Shown: positions 35,498-44,786, counted from the stretch's first letter. The stretch: 64,000 nt of DNA from Mycolicibacterium novocastrense (GCF_001570485.1 NZ_BCTA01000017.1:1-64000); one strand, 5' to 3'. Program-made: numbers and translations. Notes: generated by a model from the letters alone, not told the origin.

Positions 35498-36388
35498 GTG
35501 TCTCGAAACGGCGACCGCGAAGCTGCTGAACAGCAACTTGCCGGTGAGGCCAGCGCGGAGGCGGCCGTCACCGACCTCGTGGCCGAAGCTGACGCGGCGC
35601 CGCCGGCGCCGCCCCCGGACCTGACCGCGGCGGCGTTCTTCGACGTCGACAACACCCTGGTGCATGGCTCATCGCTGCTGCACTTCGCCCGCGGCCTGGC
35701 CGCCCGCAAGTACTTCACCTACGGCGACATCGCGCGGTTCGTGTACGCGCAGGCCAAGTTCCAGCTGACCGGGCGCGAGAACAGCGACGACGTGGCCGCC
35801 GGCCGGCGCAAGGCGCTGGCCTTCATCGAGGGCCGCTCGACGGCCGAGTTGATGGCGGTCGGCGAGGAGATTTACGACGAGATCATCGCCGACAAGATCT
35901 GGCCGGGCACCCGCGCGCTCGCGCAGATGCATCTGGACGCCGGACAGCAGGTGTGGCTGGTCACGGCGACCCCGTACGAACTGGCCGCCACCATCGCCAA
36001 ACGGCTGGGCCTGACCGGCGCGCTGGGCACCGTCGCCGAATCCATCGACGGGGTGTTCACGGGCCGCCTGGTCGGCGACATCCTGCACGGCACCGGCAAG
36101 GCGCACGCGGTGCGTTCGCTGGCCATCCGCGAGGGACTCAACCTGCGCCGCTGCACGGCCTACTCGGACAGCTTCAACGACGTGCCGATGCTCTCGCTGG
36201 TGGGGACGGCGGTGGCGATCAACCCCGACGCCGATCTGCGTGATCTGGCCCGTGAACGGGGCTGGGAGATCCGCGACTTCCGCACCGCCCGCAAGGCCGC
36301 GCGCATCGGTGTGCCGTCGGCGCTGGCGCTCGGCGCGGCCGGAGGGGCGCTGGCGGCGGTGGTCTCGCGCCGCCAGGAGGGCCGCTGA
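35498..36388 (+). CDS. HAD-superfamily IB phosphatase (SerB1-like)
   Basis: The 296-residue protein has HAD motif [10 protein letters not shown] (Asp49 nucleophile, Asp51), motif II as LVTATPYE, motif III Lys in KAHAVRSLA and motif [13 protein letters not shown]. The alpha-helical cap after motif I and the IB layout match phosphoserine phosphatase relatives; the M. tuberculosis homologue is called SerB1. The N-terminal 40 residues are a Glu/Ala/Pro-rich extension, and the C-terminal Ala/Gly hydrophobic stretch ([16 protein letters not shown]) might bind the membrane. The phosphoserine role is unproven. Divergent from the glutaredoxin-like gene. Confidence 0.82.
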   Translation: MSRNGDREAAEQQLAGEASAEAAVTDLVAEADAAPPAPPPDLTAAAFFDVDNTLVHGSSLLHFARGLAARKYFTYGDIARFVYAQAKFQLTGRENSDDVAAGRRKALAFIEGRSTAELMAVGEEIYDEIIADKIWPGTRALAQMHLDAGQQVWLVTATPYELAATIAKRLGLTGALGTVAESIDGVFTGRLVGDILHGTGKAHAVRSLAIREGLNLRRCTAYSDSFNDVPMLSLVGTAVAINPDADLRDLARERGWEIRDFRTARKAARIGVPSALALGAAGGALAAVVSRRQEGR

Positions 36389-36466
36389 CGAGCCGCTCTG
36401 GCCGAGCCGGTGGTCCGGACCCGCTGATAGGCTCGCGCCGCTCACTCCGACGAGAAGAGACGTTGC

Positions 36467-37000
36467 ATGGGGATCGCAGAGAACATCATCGGGACCCACT
36501 ACCGGTACCCCGATTACTTCGAGGTCGACCGGGAGAAGATCCGTGAGTTCGCCCGCGCGGTCAAGGACGAGCACCCGGCGCATTTCACCGAAGAGGCGGC
36601 CGCCGAGTACGGCTACGACACACTGATCGCCCCGCTGACCTTCCTCGCCGTTGCCGGCCGCCGGGTCCAGTTGGAGATCTTCAACCAGTTCGACGTGCCG
36701 ATCAACATGGAGCGCGTGCTGCACCGAGACCAGAAGATCACCTTCCACCGCCCGATCGTGGCCGGCGACAAGCTGTTCTTCGACTCATACCTCGACTCGG
36801 TCACCGAATCGCACGGCGCCATCGTCACCGAGGTGCGCGGCGAGGTGACCGACGCCGACGGGAAGCCCGTGCTGACGAGCGTCGTCACGGTCATGGGCGA
36901 GGCGCAGTCGGACACCGAAGCCGACGAGGTGAGTCAGCGCATCGCCGCCGCCCGCGATGAGGCAATCGCGAAAATGATTGCCAAGCAAAGTAATTCGTAG
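36467..37000 (+). CDS. hadD: FAS-II type (3R)-hydroxyacyl dehydratase-like protein HadD
   Basis: A 177-residue hotdog-fold protein like the HadA/HadC subunits of mycobacterial FAS-II dehydratases: [22 protein letters not shown], with core [12 protein letters not shown], then LIAPLTFLA and [15 protein letters not shown]. These enzymes remove water during elongation of mycolic acids, usually as heterodimers with a catalytic subunit. In M. smegmatis the gene in this position has been described as HadD, needed for normal mycolates. Position next to serB1 and the acyltransferase agrees with Rv0504c. The cmaA2 gene that follows in M. tuberculosis is absent here. TAGGCT at 36428-36433 and GAGAAGAGA are a likely -10 and ribosome binding site. 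Confidence 0.82.
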   Translation: MGIAENIIGTHYRYPDYFEVDREKIREFARAVKDEHPAHFTEEAAAEYGYDTLIAPLTFLAVAGRRVQLEIFNQFDVPINMERVLHRDQKITFHRPIVAGDKLFFDSYLDSVTESHGAIVTEVRGEVTDADGKPVLTSVVTVMGEAQSDTEADEVSQRIAAARDEAIAKMIAKQSNS

Positions 37001-37019
37001 AGCTAGCGGGTTTCGGCGC

Positions 37020-38087
37020 TCAGCCGAAGAAGGTGTTCCGACGCTGGGTGAGCAGTTGGTACAGCGTCTGCTGGATGGTCTCGCGCACCTGGTCGGTGAG
37101 TTCGAAGGTGACCATCGGATCGTCGGCGGCCGACTCGTCGTACTCGGCGGTCTCGATCGGTTCCCCGAACTGGATATGCCATTTCGACGGCAGCGGCACC
37201 ATGCCCGCCGGACCCGCCAGCGGGAAGAACGGCGTGATCGGGAAATAGGGCAGCCCGAGCAGCCGGGCCAGCAGCTTGACGTCGGCGATCATCGGATAGA
37301 TCTCCTCTGACCCGACAATCGAGCACGGCACGATGGGCGCCTTGGTGCGCAGCGCCGCGGACACGAAGCCGCCGCGGCCGAATCGCTGCAGCTTGTAGCG
37401 GTCCTTGAAGTGCTTGCCCAGACCCTTGTAACCCTCGGGGAACACCGCGGTCAGCTCACCCGCGGCCAGCAGTCGATGGGCGTCGGCCGTGCAGGCCATC
37501 GTGTGGCCGGCCTTGCGGGCGGCCTGACCGACCACCGGCAGGTCGAAGACCATGTCGGCAGCGAGCAGGCGCAGGTCGCGGTGCGCGGGATGGTGGTCGT
37601 GCACCGCCACCGACGTCATCAGCCCGTCGAACGGCAGCACACCGGCGTGGTTGGCGACCACGAGCGCGGCGCCCGTTTCGGGCAGATGCTCGATGCCGCT
37701 GACCTCGACGCGGAACCACGACTTGAAGAAGACTCTCAGCAAAGGCAAAAAGATTGCGTTGTTGAGGTGGGCATCGAACCCGAACTCGTCGACGGTGTAC
37801 TCACCCGTCATCCGCTTGCGCACGAACTCGGCGACCGAAGCGATCTGCTTGGCCAGTTCGGTGGGCGTCTCGTCGACCGCCGGCGCGCCCGCGGCACCGC
37901 CGCGGTGCTCGTCGATCTCGCGGACGACGGCCGCGATCTCCTCGGCAGAAGCTCCGCCTACCGGATCCGACAGCTGCGAGGGATGTCGGCGCGAGCCCTG
38001 CGCTCGTGCGGCATTACGCCGCTGAGCCGCTGCACGGCTTGAATTACCATGCAGCGGAATGACTTTCGCCTTGGACTCGCCCGCCAC
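37020..38087 (-). CDS. Lysophospholipid/glycerol acyltransferase-like protein (Rv0502 position)
   Basis: The 355-residue protein carries PlsC/DAGAT-type acyltransferase motifs: NHAGVLPFD (NH...D, about residue 147), and FPEGYKGLGK (about 217). About 110 N-terminal residues are a charged, low-complexity extension. The catalytic His-Asp spacing is longer than the common HX4D, as in a subgroup of mycobacterial proteins. It probably acylates a membrane lipid intermediate at the cytoplasmic face; the acceptor is unknown. GTG at 38087 is the start; it ends 20 bases from the converging hadD gene. Confidence 0.82.
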   Translation of the reverse strand: MAGESKAKVIPLHGNSSRAAAQRRNAARAQGSRRHPSQLSDPVGGASAEEIAAVVREIDEHRGGAAGAPAVDETPTELAKQIASVAEFVRKRMTGEYTVDEFGFDAHLNNAIFLPLLRVFFKSWFRVEVSGIEHLPETGAALVVANHAGVLPFDGLMTSVAVHDHHPAHRDLRLLAADMVFDLPVVGQAARKAGHTMACTADAHRLLAAGELTAVFPEGYKGLGKHFKDRYKLQRFGRGGFVSAALRTKAPIVPCSIVGSEEIYPMIADVKLLARLLGLPYFPITPFFPLAGPAGMVPLPSKWHIQFGEPIETAEYDESAADDPMVTFELTDQVRETIQQTLYQLLTQRRNTFFG

Positions 38088-38124
38088 GGTCGTTTCCTTC
38101 TCCCCACCCGATCAGTTGATGCGC

Positions 38125-39225
38125 CTAGCGCCCCCACCTTTGCGCCGCGGCAACGGCGCGACTCTCCATTGAGCGTACCCACCGCGGGTCGACGATCGGA
38201 GTCAATCCGCGACCTCGGACGTAATCGTCGAAGGCCTCCACCGTCGTCCACTTCGGGATGTAGCCGAGATCGTTGCGCATCCGCGATGTGTCCATCACTC
38301 TGCCATAACTGAGGTAGTTCAGCTGTTCACGATCGAGTTCAGTGTAACGAGTCGCACGCCTCAGCGAATCCACCGCCGCCAGCGCCGACCGCGGCACGGG
38401 CAGCGCGATCCGGCCGGCCCGCCGGATCGCCTGACTCATCATCACGATGCCGGACGCGCCGACGTTGTAGGTGCCCGCCTTGCCTGCCATCGTCGCGCGT
38501 TCGAGTGCCCCGAGCGCATCCTGTTCGTGCAGTAACTGCAACCGGGCGTCGTGCCCGATCACCGTCGGCACCACGGGCCCGGCGAGGTAGCGCGAGAGCG
38601 CCGTGTCCATGCCCGGTCCGATCATGTTGGCCAACCGCAGGATGGTGACCGCGATGTCGGGTCGACGCCGTCCCAGTCCCCGCGCATAGCCCTCGATGTC
38701 GATGCTGTCGCGGGCGAAGCCCTCCCCCGGTGGCCGTCGCGCGCTGGTGTCCTCGGTGAACATCACCGGGTCGCGCGCGGTCGAGCCGTACACCTCCGAC
38801 GTCGACTTGAGCACCACGCGTCGCACCGACGGCGCCTTCTGACAGGCCGCGAACAGCTGGATCGCGCCCATCACGTTGAGTTCCTTGAGCGTCGCCCGGC
38901 CTCCGGAGCGCGGAGCGTAGGACGCGGCCGCGGCATGCACCACGGTGTCGACGTCGCCGTTGCGGATGACCTTCGCGATGAAGGGATTGCGAATGTCGGC
39001 GCGGACGAACTCCGCGCGGCCCATCCGCCGTAGAAGGTCTTTGCTCGGAGTGATCGCGTCGACGGCGATCACATGGTTGATCAACGGGTTCTGCGCCAGC
39101 CTGGCCGTCAGATAGCCGCCGAGGAACCGGCACGCCCCGGTGACCAGCACGACCTTCGGATACTGCACGGCGTCGCGCGGGTCAGTCCCGTTGACGTCTC
39201 CATTGGCGCGGCCCTCGGAATCCAT
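38125..39225 (-). CDS. Epimerase/dehydratase-like SDR with altered active site (GalE2/Rv0501 position)
   Basis: A 366-residue extended SDR. The NAD loop reads TGACRFLGG, close to TGxxGxxG but with Cys-Arg; AAAASYAPR and STSEVYGS follow the family pattern. At the catalytic position the usual YxxxK is not found: the best candidate is GYARGLGRR with no Lys four residues on. It may thus be a binding or regulatory paralogue rather than an active epimerase. It lies 37 bases upstream of the acyltransferase gene on the same strand. Name by position only. Confidence 0.75.
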   Translation of the reverse strand: MDSEGRANGDVNGTDPRDAVQYPKVVLVTGACRFLGGYLTARLAQNPLINHVIAVDAITPSKDLLRRMGRAEFVRADIRNPFIAKVIRNGDVDTVVHAAAASYAPRSGGRATLKELNVMGAIQLFAACQKAPSVRRVVLKSTSEVYGSTARDPVMFTEDTSARRPPGEGFARDSIDIEGYARGLGRRRPDIAVTILRLANMIGPGMDTALSRYLAGPVVPTVIGHDARLQLLHEQDALGALERATMAGKAGTYNVGASGIVMMSQAIRRAGRIALPVPRSALAAVDSLRRATRYTELDREQLNYLSYGRVMDTSRMRNDLGYIPKWTTVEAFDDYVRGRGLTPIVDPRWVRSMESRAVAAAQRWGR

Positions 39226-39256
39226 GTCCGGTCAGCCTAGCGACGGCGGGCGGCGA

Positions 39257-39358
39257 TTACTTGCCGAGTTTTCTGCGCTGGACCCGGGTGCGACGAAGCA
39301 GCTTGCGGTGCTTCTTCTTCGACATGCGCTTGCGCCGCTTCTTGATGACTGAACCCAT
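39257..39358 (-). CDS. Small basic ribosomal protein bS22-like (AURKAIP1/COX24 type)
   Basis: 33 residues, [19 protein letters not shown] and then [14 protein letters not shown]: more than half are Lys or Arg. This is the actinobacterial bS22 protein bound near the small-subunit decoding site, known in mycobacteria as the Rv0500B family. Start ATG at 39358 and stop at 39257-39259. The small size hides it from ordinary gene callers. It is between the HTH gene and the epimerase-like gene, all leftward. Confidence 0.9.
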
Positions 39359-39445
39359 GAACTCCGCTACCTACGCCTTACCTGCCCGATGAGCATCGTT
39401 GACTGACCCGGCCACTTTACCGGGCTGTGCAGGTAACCGCGAAAC

Positions 39446-39467
39446 GCGCCCGACCGGCGATGGGCGC
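39446..39467. terminator. Hairpin after the HTH gene
   Basis: GCGCCC (39446-39451) and GGGCGC (39462-39467) form a six-base stem 17 bases beyond the HTH gene stop. A second smaller stem CCCGG/CCGGG follows near 39408-39425. They separate the HTH gene from bS22. Confidence 0.4.
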
Positions 39468-39483
39468 CCGGGACGCGGGTAGA

Positions 39484-39744
39484 TCAGCCTGCGTCGAAGT
39501 ACGAGCTCTCCAACATGTCGTGAACGGCCTTCGCATGCACGCGGAACGAGCGGCCGACCCGGACGGCAGGCAGCTCGCCGTTGTGCACCAGCCGGTACAC
39601 CGTCATCTTGCTGACCCGCATCAGGCTCGCCACCTCGGCGACGGTGAGGAATTGTGCCCGTGGCTGTTGACCGTCGGATCCGGAGTCCCGAGCCGACTTC
39701 CCACTGGCCGAATCCCGCGAGGATGGCCCGTTCATAGACGTCAT
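39484..39744 (-). CDS. BldC/excisionase-type helix-turn-helix protein (Rv0500A position)
   Basis: 86 residues: a Ser-rich N-terminal 30, then a MerR-like winged HTH, LTVAEVASLMRVSKMTVYRL, wing VRVGRSFRVH. This is the pattern of excisionase/BldC-type DNA-binding proteins. It is highly conserved in actinobacteria; regulated genes are unknown. No prophage is near, so 'excisionase' is only a fold label. Confidence 0.85.
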   Translation of the reverse strand: MTSMNGPSSRDSASGKSARDSGSDGQQPRAQFLTVAEVASLMRVSKMTVYRLVHNGELPAVRVGRSFRVHAKAVHDMLESSYFDAG

Positions 39745-39762
39745 CGCAACCCAATCATTCAG

Positions 39763-39809
39763 GCACGGGCAGTTCCAGCGGCTTCCCCACCGCTGGCACC
39801 GACCCGTGC
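39763..39809. promoter_or_regulatory. Nested hairpin in the leader of the HTH gene / end of proC
   Basis: Outer arms GCACGGG (39763-39769) and CCCGTGC (39803-39809) enclose inner arms CCAGCGG (39775-39781) and CCGCTGG (39790-39796). Both stems are perfect. The element lies between proC and the HTH gene; it can be a proC terminator or a structured 5' leader. No T-run follows. Confidence 0.5.
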
Positions 39810-39871
39810 TTACACGAGGAGAATAGCGTGGCAGATGGTGTTACTGCGACGGGTGTGGGCAATTCAATGAA

Positions 39872-40753
39872 TTACTCAGATGTAATTCCGAGCTGCTCAG
39901 AGCGCTTTTTCGCCGCCTCGACCGCCCTGGCTACTGCCGCCCGCAGACCGCCCCTCTCGAGTTCCCGCAGACCTGCTGCGGTGGTGCCACCCGGCGAGGT
40001 GACCGTGGCGCGCAGCTGAGCGGGCGTGGTGTCCATTCCCGCGCCCGACGGACCGCCGGCGGCACCGCCCGCGGTCCCGGCCCGGTCGAGGCGATCCAGC
40101 AACATCGCGGCCGACCCGGCCATGGTTTGTGCGACCAGTTCGGTGGCCGCCGATCGCGTCAGCCCGGCGTCGACGCCGGCGTCGACGAGCGCCTCCACCA
40201 TCAGGAAGAAGTAGGCCGGGCCCGACCCGGAGATCGCGGTGACCGCATCGAGTTGGGACTCGGGCACCGTGAGCACCCCGCCGACCGCGTCGAAGATCGC
40301 CGAGACCTCCTTCATCTGTTCGGGGGTGGCGAAGCGCCCGGGCGCGAGCGCACTGACTCCCCCGCCGACGACCATCGGTGCGTTGGGCATGACGCGGATC
40401 ACCGGCGCGCCGGCGGGCAGCTTGTTCTCGTAGTACCCGGTGGTGACGCCGGCCGCGACCGTCACGAAAACCTGTTCGGCCGTGTCGCTTTCGGCATTGG
40501 TCGCCGCGTCGACGATCTCGTCGACGAGTCCGGCCACGTCGGCGGGTTTGACGGCCACGATCACGTAGGTCGCGTGGTCCACGGCGTTGGCCACCGTCGT
40601 CACCAGCACCGAATAGGTGTCGGCCAGGTACTGGGCCCGGTCCGAATCCTTCTCCGCCACCACCAGGTCCTTGACCTGCCGCCCGGCCCGCAGCAGCCCG
40701 GACAGCAGCGCCTCACCGATACTTCCGCCGCCGACGATTGCGATTCTGGCCAT
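39872..40753 (-). CDS. proC: Pyrroline-5-carboxylate reductase
   Basis: ProC reduces 1-pyrroline-5-carboxylate to proline with NAD(P)H. The 293-residue protein has the Rossmann loop IVGGGSIGEALLSGL at its N-terminus, VAVKPADV, RVMPNAPMVVGGGV, and ISGSGPAYFFLMVEAL. An atypical Gly/Ala-rich insertion (AGTAGGAAGGPSGAG, about residues 225-239) stands in the loop preceding the TSPGGTTAAGL motif; it is probably flexible. Family length is near 270, so the insertion explains the excess. Confidence 0.94.
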   Translation of the reverse strand: MARIAIVGGGSIGEALLSGLLRAGRQVKDLVVAEKDSDRAQYLADTYSVLVTTVANAVDHATYVIVAVKPADVAGLVDEIVDAATNAESDTAEQVFVTVAAGVTTGYYENKLPAGAPVIRVMPNAPMVVGGGVSALAPGRFATPEQMKEVSAIFDAVGGVLTVPESQLDAVTAISGSGPAYFFLMVEALVDAGVDAGLTRSAATELVAQTMAGSAAMLLDRLDRAGTAGGAAGGPSGAGMDTTPAQLRATVTSPGGTTAAGLRELERGGLRAAVARAVEAAKKRSEQLGITSE

Positions 40754-40811
40754 GCCGGAAGCATTGCAGACGGCCGCCCATCGCGTGTGCGGCCACCCAC
40801 CGCGGATCGCT

Positions 40812-41621
40812 TCAGGCCTGCGGAACCATCGCGAGTTGGCGGGACTGCACGACGATGTGGCCCTCGCAGTCGACGACGATGTGGTCCTCGTCGAACCAGT
40901 CCTGGCCGATCTGCACGGTCGTGCAGAGCACGCGCAGCCACCCGTCGGCGGGCAGGGTGCGCAGGTATGCCGTCAGCTGGACGGTGGGCGCCCATCCGTA
41001 CCGGTTGACGCCGAACGTCACGGGGGCCGACACGTCGCCGCACAGCAGCGCGAAAAGCACGTCCGGGGCGCAGCCTTTGGGGCGCACCCAGTACTCGATC
41101 ACCGGCGGCCCGCCGTCGGACCGCGGTTCCATCGTGGTCAGCGAGGGCCGGATGTCGCAGCCGTGCGCGAGGTGGACGATGTCGGCCATCGGATGGCCCT
41201 CGCCGATCGGCTCCAGACCGGGTGGCGGCTCCGGTTGCATCAACGGGATCACGGGATTGACCGAGAGCAGCGGCGCCACATGGTGTTCCGGCTCGCCGAG
41301 CGTGATCGCGGCCCGAAGAGCCGTGCGGTCACCCTGGTTGAGTTCGACGTCGATCAGGCTGACGCGACGCCCGCGCTTGCGCACCGTGGTGACCACCTGC
41401 ATCGGTCCGGGATCGGGCGCCCACAGGAAGTTTCCCGACACCGCGATCGGTTGCACGTCTCCCGCGTGCTCCATCCGCGCGGCGTTCGCGCACAGCGCCA
41501 GCATCGCACCGCCGTGCACCTTCGGTCCGATCGTCCAATGTTCGTTCAGCTCACCGTGATACACGCCGTCACCGGCGGGTGTGAGCGCCATGGCGTCGGT
41601 GAACAGGGTGGAGCCGGCCAT
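40812..41621 (-). CDS. Acyl-CoA thioesterase-like double hotdog protein (Rv0499 position)
   Basis: The 269-residue protein looks like a tandem hotdog of the TesB/4HBT_3 type: LNEHWTIGPKVHGGAMLALCA forms the N-terminal hotdog helix region, core VHGGAMLALC, and RRVSLIDVELNQGDRTALRA the strand after it. Members hydrolyse acyl-CoA. Substrate chain length unknown. It lies 58 bases upstream of proC and in the same direction. Confidence 0.75.
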   Translation of the reverse strand: MAGSTLFTDAMALTPAGDGVYHGELNEHWTIGPKVHGGAMLALCANAARMEHAGDVQPIAVSGNFLWAPDPGPMQVVTTVRKRGRRVSLIDVELNQGDRTALRAAITLGEPEHHVAPLLSVNPVIPLMQPEPPPGLEPIGEGHPMADIVHLAHGCDIRPSLTTMEPRSDGGPPVIEYWVRPKGCAPDVLFALLCGDVSAPVTFGVNRYGWAPTVQLTAYLRTLPADGWLRVLCTTVQIGQDWFDEDHIVVDCEGHIVVQSRQLAMVPQA

Positions 41622-41664
41622 CTGGTGAATCCTTCTGGAAGCGAGTTCGAACGAGGTCAGGGTG

Positions 41665-42510
41665 TCAGCGCAGCAGATGCCTGCGGGCGAACTGCAACGA
41701 CTCGACCAGCAGCGCCTCGCGTTCGGCGGCCGTGCGGGCGCCCGATGTGGTCACCTCAAGGATCACATGGCCGTTGAAGTCGCTTGCGGCCAGCATCTCG
41801 CACACCTCCACCGTCGGCTGAGTGCCGCGGCCGGGCACCAGGTGCTCGTCGGTCGGGGCGCCGCTGCCGTCACACAGGTGCAGGTGCACCAACCCCTCCC
41901 CCATGCGGCGCGCCATCTCGAGCGCGTCGGAGCCGGCGGTCGCGGTGTGCGACAGGTCGAGCGTGTAGTGGGCGTGCTCGCCGTCGAGCGGATCGTAGGA
42001 CGGTGCGAACGCCGAGATGCCCGGGCCTGGCCGGCCGCCGCGTTTGCGCATGCGCTCGATCGAGCTCTGACCCGCGCCGAAGAAGCGGTCGGCGCGGAAC
42101 GGGAACATGTTCTCGACGGCGACCATCACCTCGCTGGACGCTTCGAGCTCGGCGACCTGCTCGGAGAAGCCTTCGGCGTAGCGGCGCTGCCAGCGAAACG
42201 GCGGGTGCACCACCACGGTCTGGGCGCCCAGCTGCTCGGCCGCCCGCACGCTGCGTTCGAGCTTGGGGATCGGGTTGGCGCCCCACACCCGCTGGGTGAT
42301 CAACAGGCACGGCGCGTGCACGGAGAGCACCGGAACGTGGTACTTCTCGGACAACCGCTCGATGGCGTCGATATCCTGGCTGACCGTCTCGGCCCACACC
42401 ATGAGCTCGACCCCGTCGTAGCCGAGCTTGGCCGCGTATTCGAAGGCCGCCTCGGTTCTCAGCGGGTAGACCGAGGCCGTCGACAGACCGACCTTAATGG
42501 CTGGACGCAC
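41665..42510 (-). CDS. Sugar phosphate isomerase/epimerase family TIM-barrel protein (Rv0498 position)
   Basis: 281 residues of the AP endonuclease 2/xylose isomerase-like TIM barrel. Metal-binding type residues are in VELMVWAE, HPPFRWQRR, VAVENMF and LDLSHTATAG, and the C-terminal LVHLHLCDGSG. The family includes sugar isomerases and endonuclease IV relatives; the substrate is unknown. GTG at 42510 is the start. It follows the acidic membrane protein gene by 15 bases. Confidence 0.82.
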   Translation of the reverse strand: MRPAIKVGLSTASVYPLRTEAAFEYAAKLGYDGVELMVWAETVSQDIDAIERLSEKYHVPVLSVHAPCLLITQRVWGANPIPKLERSVRAAEQLGAQTVVVHPPFRWQRRYAEGFSEQVAELEASSEVMVAVENMFPFRADRFFGAGQSSIERMRKRGGRPGPGISAFAPSYDPLDGEHAHYTLDLSHTATAGSDALEMARRMGEGLVHLHLCDGSGAPTDEHLVPGRGTQPTVEVCEMLAASDFNGHVILEVTTSGARTAAEREALLVESLQFARRHLLR

Positions 42511-42525
42511 GGGTGATTGGGCGCC

Positions 42526-43728
42526 TCAAGCCGCCTGCATCAGTGCCAGCGGCCCGAAAGTCACCATCGCCCCGACCGCGACGGCGATCAGTGTGCTGCC
42601 GATGTCCTCGGTCTTGCGGACCACGCGCACCCCGACCACCAGGCCCAGGATGACCAGCACGCCGAGCACCAGCGCCACGATGCTGTTCCACTTCCACAGC
42701 TGGTCGAACGCGACGAACAGCCCGGCCCCGAACGCGACCGCGACGATGCACTGCCCGACGATCATGGCCCCGCGCAGGAACGACGACATCGCACCCGGAC
42801 GCGCGGTGTCCTCCTCCTCGTCGAGGTCGAGGTCGCCCGGGCTCAGGCCGCTGTCGCGCCGAGCGACATCGTCGTCGACGTCGGGACCGCCGAACAAGGC
42901 GTCGTCGGGGGAACGCAGGTAGGACGGCAGATCCTCGCGCTCGTCGTCGTGCTTCGGCTCGGCCACGGCGACGGCGGCGTCGGCGGCCTCGTCCTCGTCG
43001 GCGTCCGGATCGGCCCAGTCGAGCGGGTCCGGGCTCATCTCCTCGGCGCCGACCTGGGCGTCGCTGCGCTCTGCCGACGCGCTGCGACCGAGCATGCCGA
43101 AGCGCCGGCGCGCGAAGGTCGAGCGCCGCGGCGGGGCGAAGAAGTCGAGGTCCTCGTCGGCGTCGCGCTGCTCGATGTGGGTCTGGTAGTCGGCGACCGC
43201 ATCGGCGTAGTCCGTGTCCTCGCCCACGCCGGGCTCGGCTTCGTCGTCGGCCTCGACGTCCTCGACGTCCTCGACGTCCTCGACGTCGGGAGTATCCGCG
43301 TCGAGGGTCTCGACTTCGACCTCGGGCGCGTTCTCGTCAACCTCTTCGGCGCCGGGCTCGGTTTCCTCGACGGTCTCTTCGACGTGGTCGACTGCGCCGT
43401 TGGTGGATGCCGCGTCAGCAGTCTCGGCGGGGGCGGCCTGCGCAGTCTCGGCGGCGGGTTCGGTGTCCGCGGTTTCCGCGGGAGCGACGGGCTCGGCATC
43501 GGCGGGGGCCTCGACCACCGCGGCGGCCGAACGTCCCGTGGCGGGTGCGTCGTCGTCACGGACGATCGGGATCTCACCGGTCAGTTCGGCGACGGTGATG
43601 GAGTCGGCACCGCGGCGACGACGGCGCCGCCCGCCGACCGGCGGGGCACCGATCGTGCCGTTGCGCGCCAGCAACTCCGCGACCGAGATGGGTCGCGTGT
43701 TGCTGTGATCGTCTTCTGGTCCTGTCAT
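42526..43728 (-). CDS. Acidic membrane protein with two C-terminal helices (Rv0497 position)
   Basis: The 400-residue protein has conserved short N-terminal motifs (RPISVAELLARNGTIG, then SITVAELTGEIPIV), a very acidic disordered middle (about 75-270), and at least three hydrophobic helices between about 298 and 396. The acidic part includes a run of DVE units coded by 9-bp DNA repeats at about 43255-43285. No enzymatic motif. The repeated VAEL motif near a basic RRRRRR patch suggests a docking or regulatory role at the membrane, which is inference. It lies between ppx and the TIM-barrel gene. Confidence 0.75.
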   Translation of the reverse strand: MTGPEDDHSNTRPISVAELLARNGTIGAPPVGGRRRRRRGADSITVAELTGEIPIVRDDDAPATGRSAAAVVEAPADAEPVAPAETADTEPAAETAQAAPAETADAASTNGAVDHVEETVEETEPGAEEVDENAPEVEVETLDADTPDVEDVEDVEDVEADDEAEPGVGEDTDYADAVADYQTHIEQRDADEDLDFFAPPRRSTFARRRFGMLGRSASAERSDAQVGAEEMSPDPLDWADPDADEDEAADAAVAVAEPKHDDEREDLPSYLRSPDDALFGGPDVDDDVARRDSGLSPGDLDLDEEEDTARPGAMSSFLRGAMIVGQCIVAVAFGAGLFVAFDQLWKWNSIVALVLGVLVILGLVVGVRVVRKTEDIGSTLIAVAVGAMVTFGPLALMQAA

Positions 43729-43754
43729 CGTGTGTTGCCTTCGGGCCTCGTCAT

Positions 43755-44753
43755 CTATCGTCCAGCATTACGCACAAATGCCTGCGCTGAGGCCGGATTG
43801 TCGGCACCGCCGGCGAAACCGCTGCCATCGGCTTCGCTGTCGAGTCTCCGCAGAATCAGCCCCTCCCGCAACGCCCAGGGGCAGATGTCGACGCTCTCGA
43901 CACCGAGGGCATTCATGCTCGCCTCAGCGACCAACGCTCCTGCCACGATCTGTGGCGCCCGATCGGCACTCACCCCTTCCAGTTCGGCACGGTCAGCCGC
44001 GGTCATCCTAGAGATGAAATTTATGAGCTGCCTTAATCCGGTGGCGGTCAGCGTCCGTTTGACGCGCGGACCCGCCCCCGAGGGCGCCGCGCCGGTCAGC
44101 CTGGCCAGCGAGCGGAACGTCTTCGACGACGCGACCGCGAGGTCGGGGGCACCGGGCTTGAGCATCTGGGCCCCGGCGTCGGCCAGCTCGGTGGCCAGCC
44201 AGTCGCGCAGCATCGCCACCCGCCGCCTGCCCGGCGGATCGTCCGGGAGCCATTCGCGGGTGAGCCGGCCCGCCCCGAGCGGAAGCGACAGCGCGACCTC
44301 CGGCTCCTCGTCGACGCCGTTGGACAGTTCGAGCGAGCCGCCGCCGATGTCGATGTTGATGATGCGTCCCGCGCTCCAGCCGTACCACCGCCGCACCGCC
44401 AGAAACGTCAGCCGCGACTCGTCGACGCCGGCGAGCACGCGCAGCGCCACCCCCGTCTCGGCGAGCACCCGGGCGAGCAGTTCCTCGGAGTTCTTGGCGT
44501 CACGCACCGCGGAGGTGGCGAACGCCATCAGCTCCGCACAACCGGAACTCGTGGCGATCTTGGCGAATTCGTCGATGGTGCCGATGAGTTTGTCGGCACC
44601 CCTGCGGGTGATCTTGCCGTCGCTGTCGATGGCCTCGGCGAGGCGCAGCGAGGCCTTGGTCGAACTCATCGGTGTCGGGTGGCCACCGCGTCGCGCGTCC
44701 ACCACCAGAAGGTGAACGGTATTGCTGCCCACGTCGAGCACGCCTAATCGCAC
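43755..44753 (-). CDS. ppx: Exopolyphosphatase / GppA-type phosphatase (Rv0496 position)
   Basis: An ASKHA-fold phosphohydrolase of 332 residues that removes phosphate from polyphosphate or pppGpp. The phosphate loop [15 protein letters not shown] is at the N-terminus and [10 protein letters not shown] (about residue 143) is the second. [11 protein letters not shown] is the conserved catalytic acid region. It is near the short Ppx1 type of mycobacteria, without the C-terminal HD-like domain of E. coli Ppx. GTG at 44753. It diverges from the Cys-containing gene at 44787. Confidence 0.88.
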   Translation of the reverse strand: MRLGVLDVGSNTVHLLVVDARRGGHPTPMSSTKASLRLAEAIDSDGKITRRGADKLIGTIDEFAKIATSSGCAELMAFATSAVRDAKNSEELLARVLAETGVALRVLAGVDESRLTFLAVRRWYGWSAGRIINIDIGGGSLELSNGVDEEPEVALSLPLGAGRLTREWLPDDPPGRRRVAMLRDWLATELADAGAQMLKPGAPDLAVASSKTFRSLARLTGAAPSGAGPRVKRTLTATGLRQLINFISRMTAADRAELEGVSADRAPQIVAGALVAEASMNALGVESVDICPWALREGLILRRLDSEADGSGFAGGADNPASAQAFVRNAGR

Positions 44754-44772
44754 TCATCCAACTTAATGGGTC

Positions 44773-44778
44773 TACCGT
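44773..44778 (+). promoter_or_regulatory. -10 element for the Rv0495c-like gene, leaderless
   Basis: TACCGT at -14 to -9 from GTG 44787; the divergent gap to ppx is 33 bp and no Shine-Dalgarno is seen. Confidence 0.5.
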
Positions 44779-44786
44779 TGAGAATT

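Noticed and set aside
39484..39744. Prophage excisionase
   Set aside because: The gene is a conserved chromosomal BldC-like regulator next to proC and bS22, with no phage genes nearby.
43255..43285. Short CRISPR-like repeats
   Set aside because: These are 9-bp in-frame repeats coding Asp-Val-Glu in an acidic protein; no spacers of uniform size and no cas genes.
42517..44715. A 732-codon plus-strand frame over the acidic membrane protein and ppx genes
   Set aside because: Antisense to recognised genes; Val/Gly/Asp-biased translation without domains.
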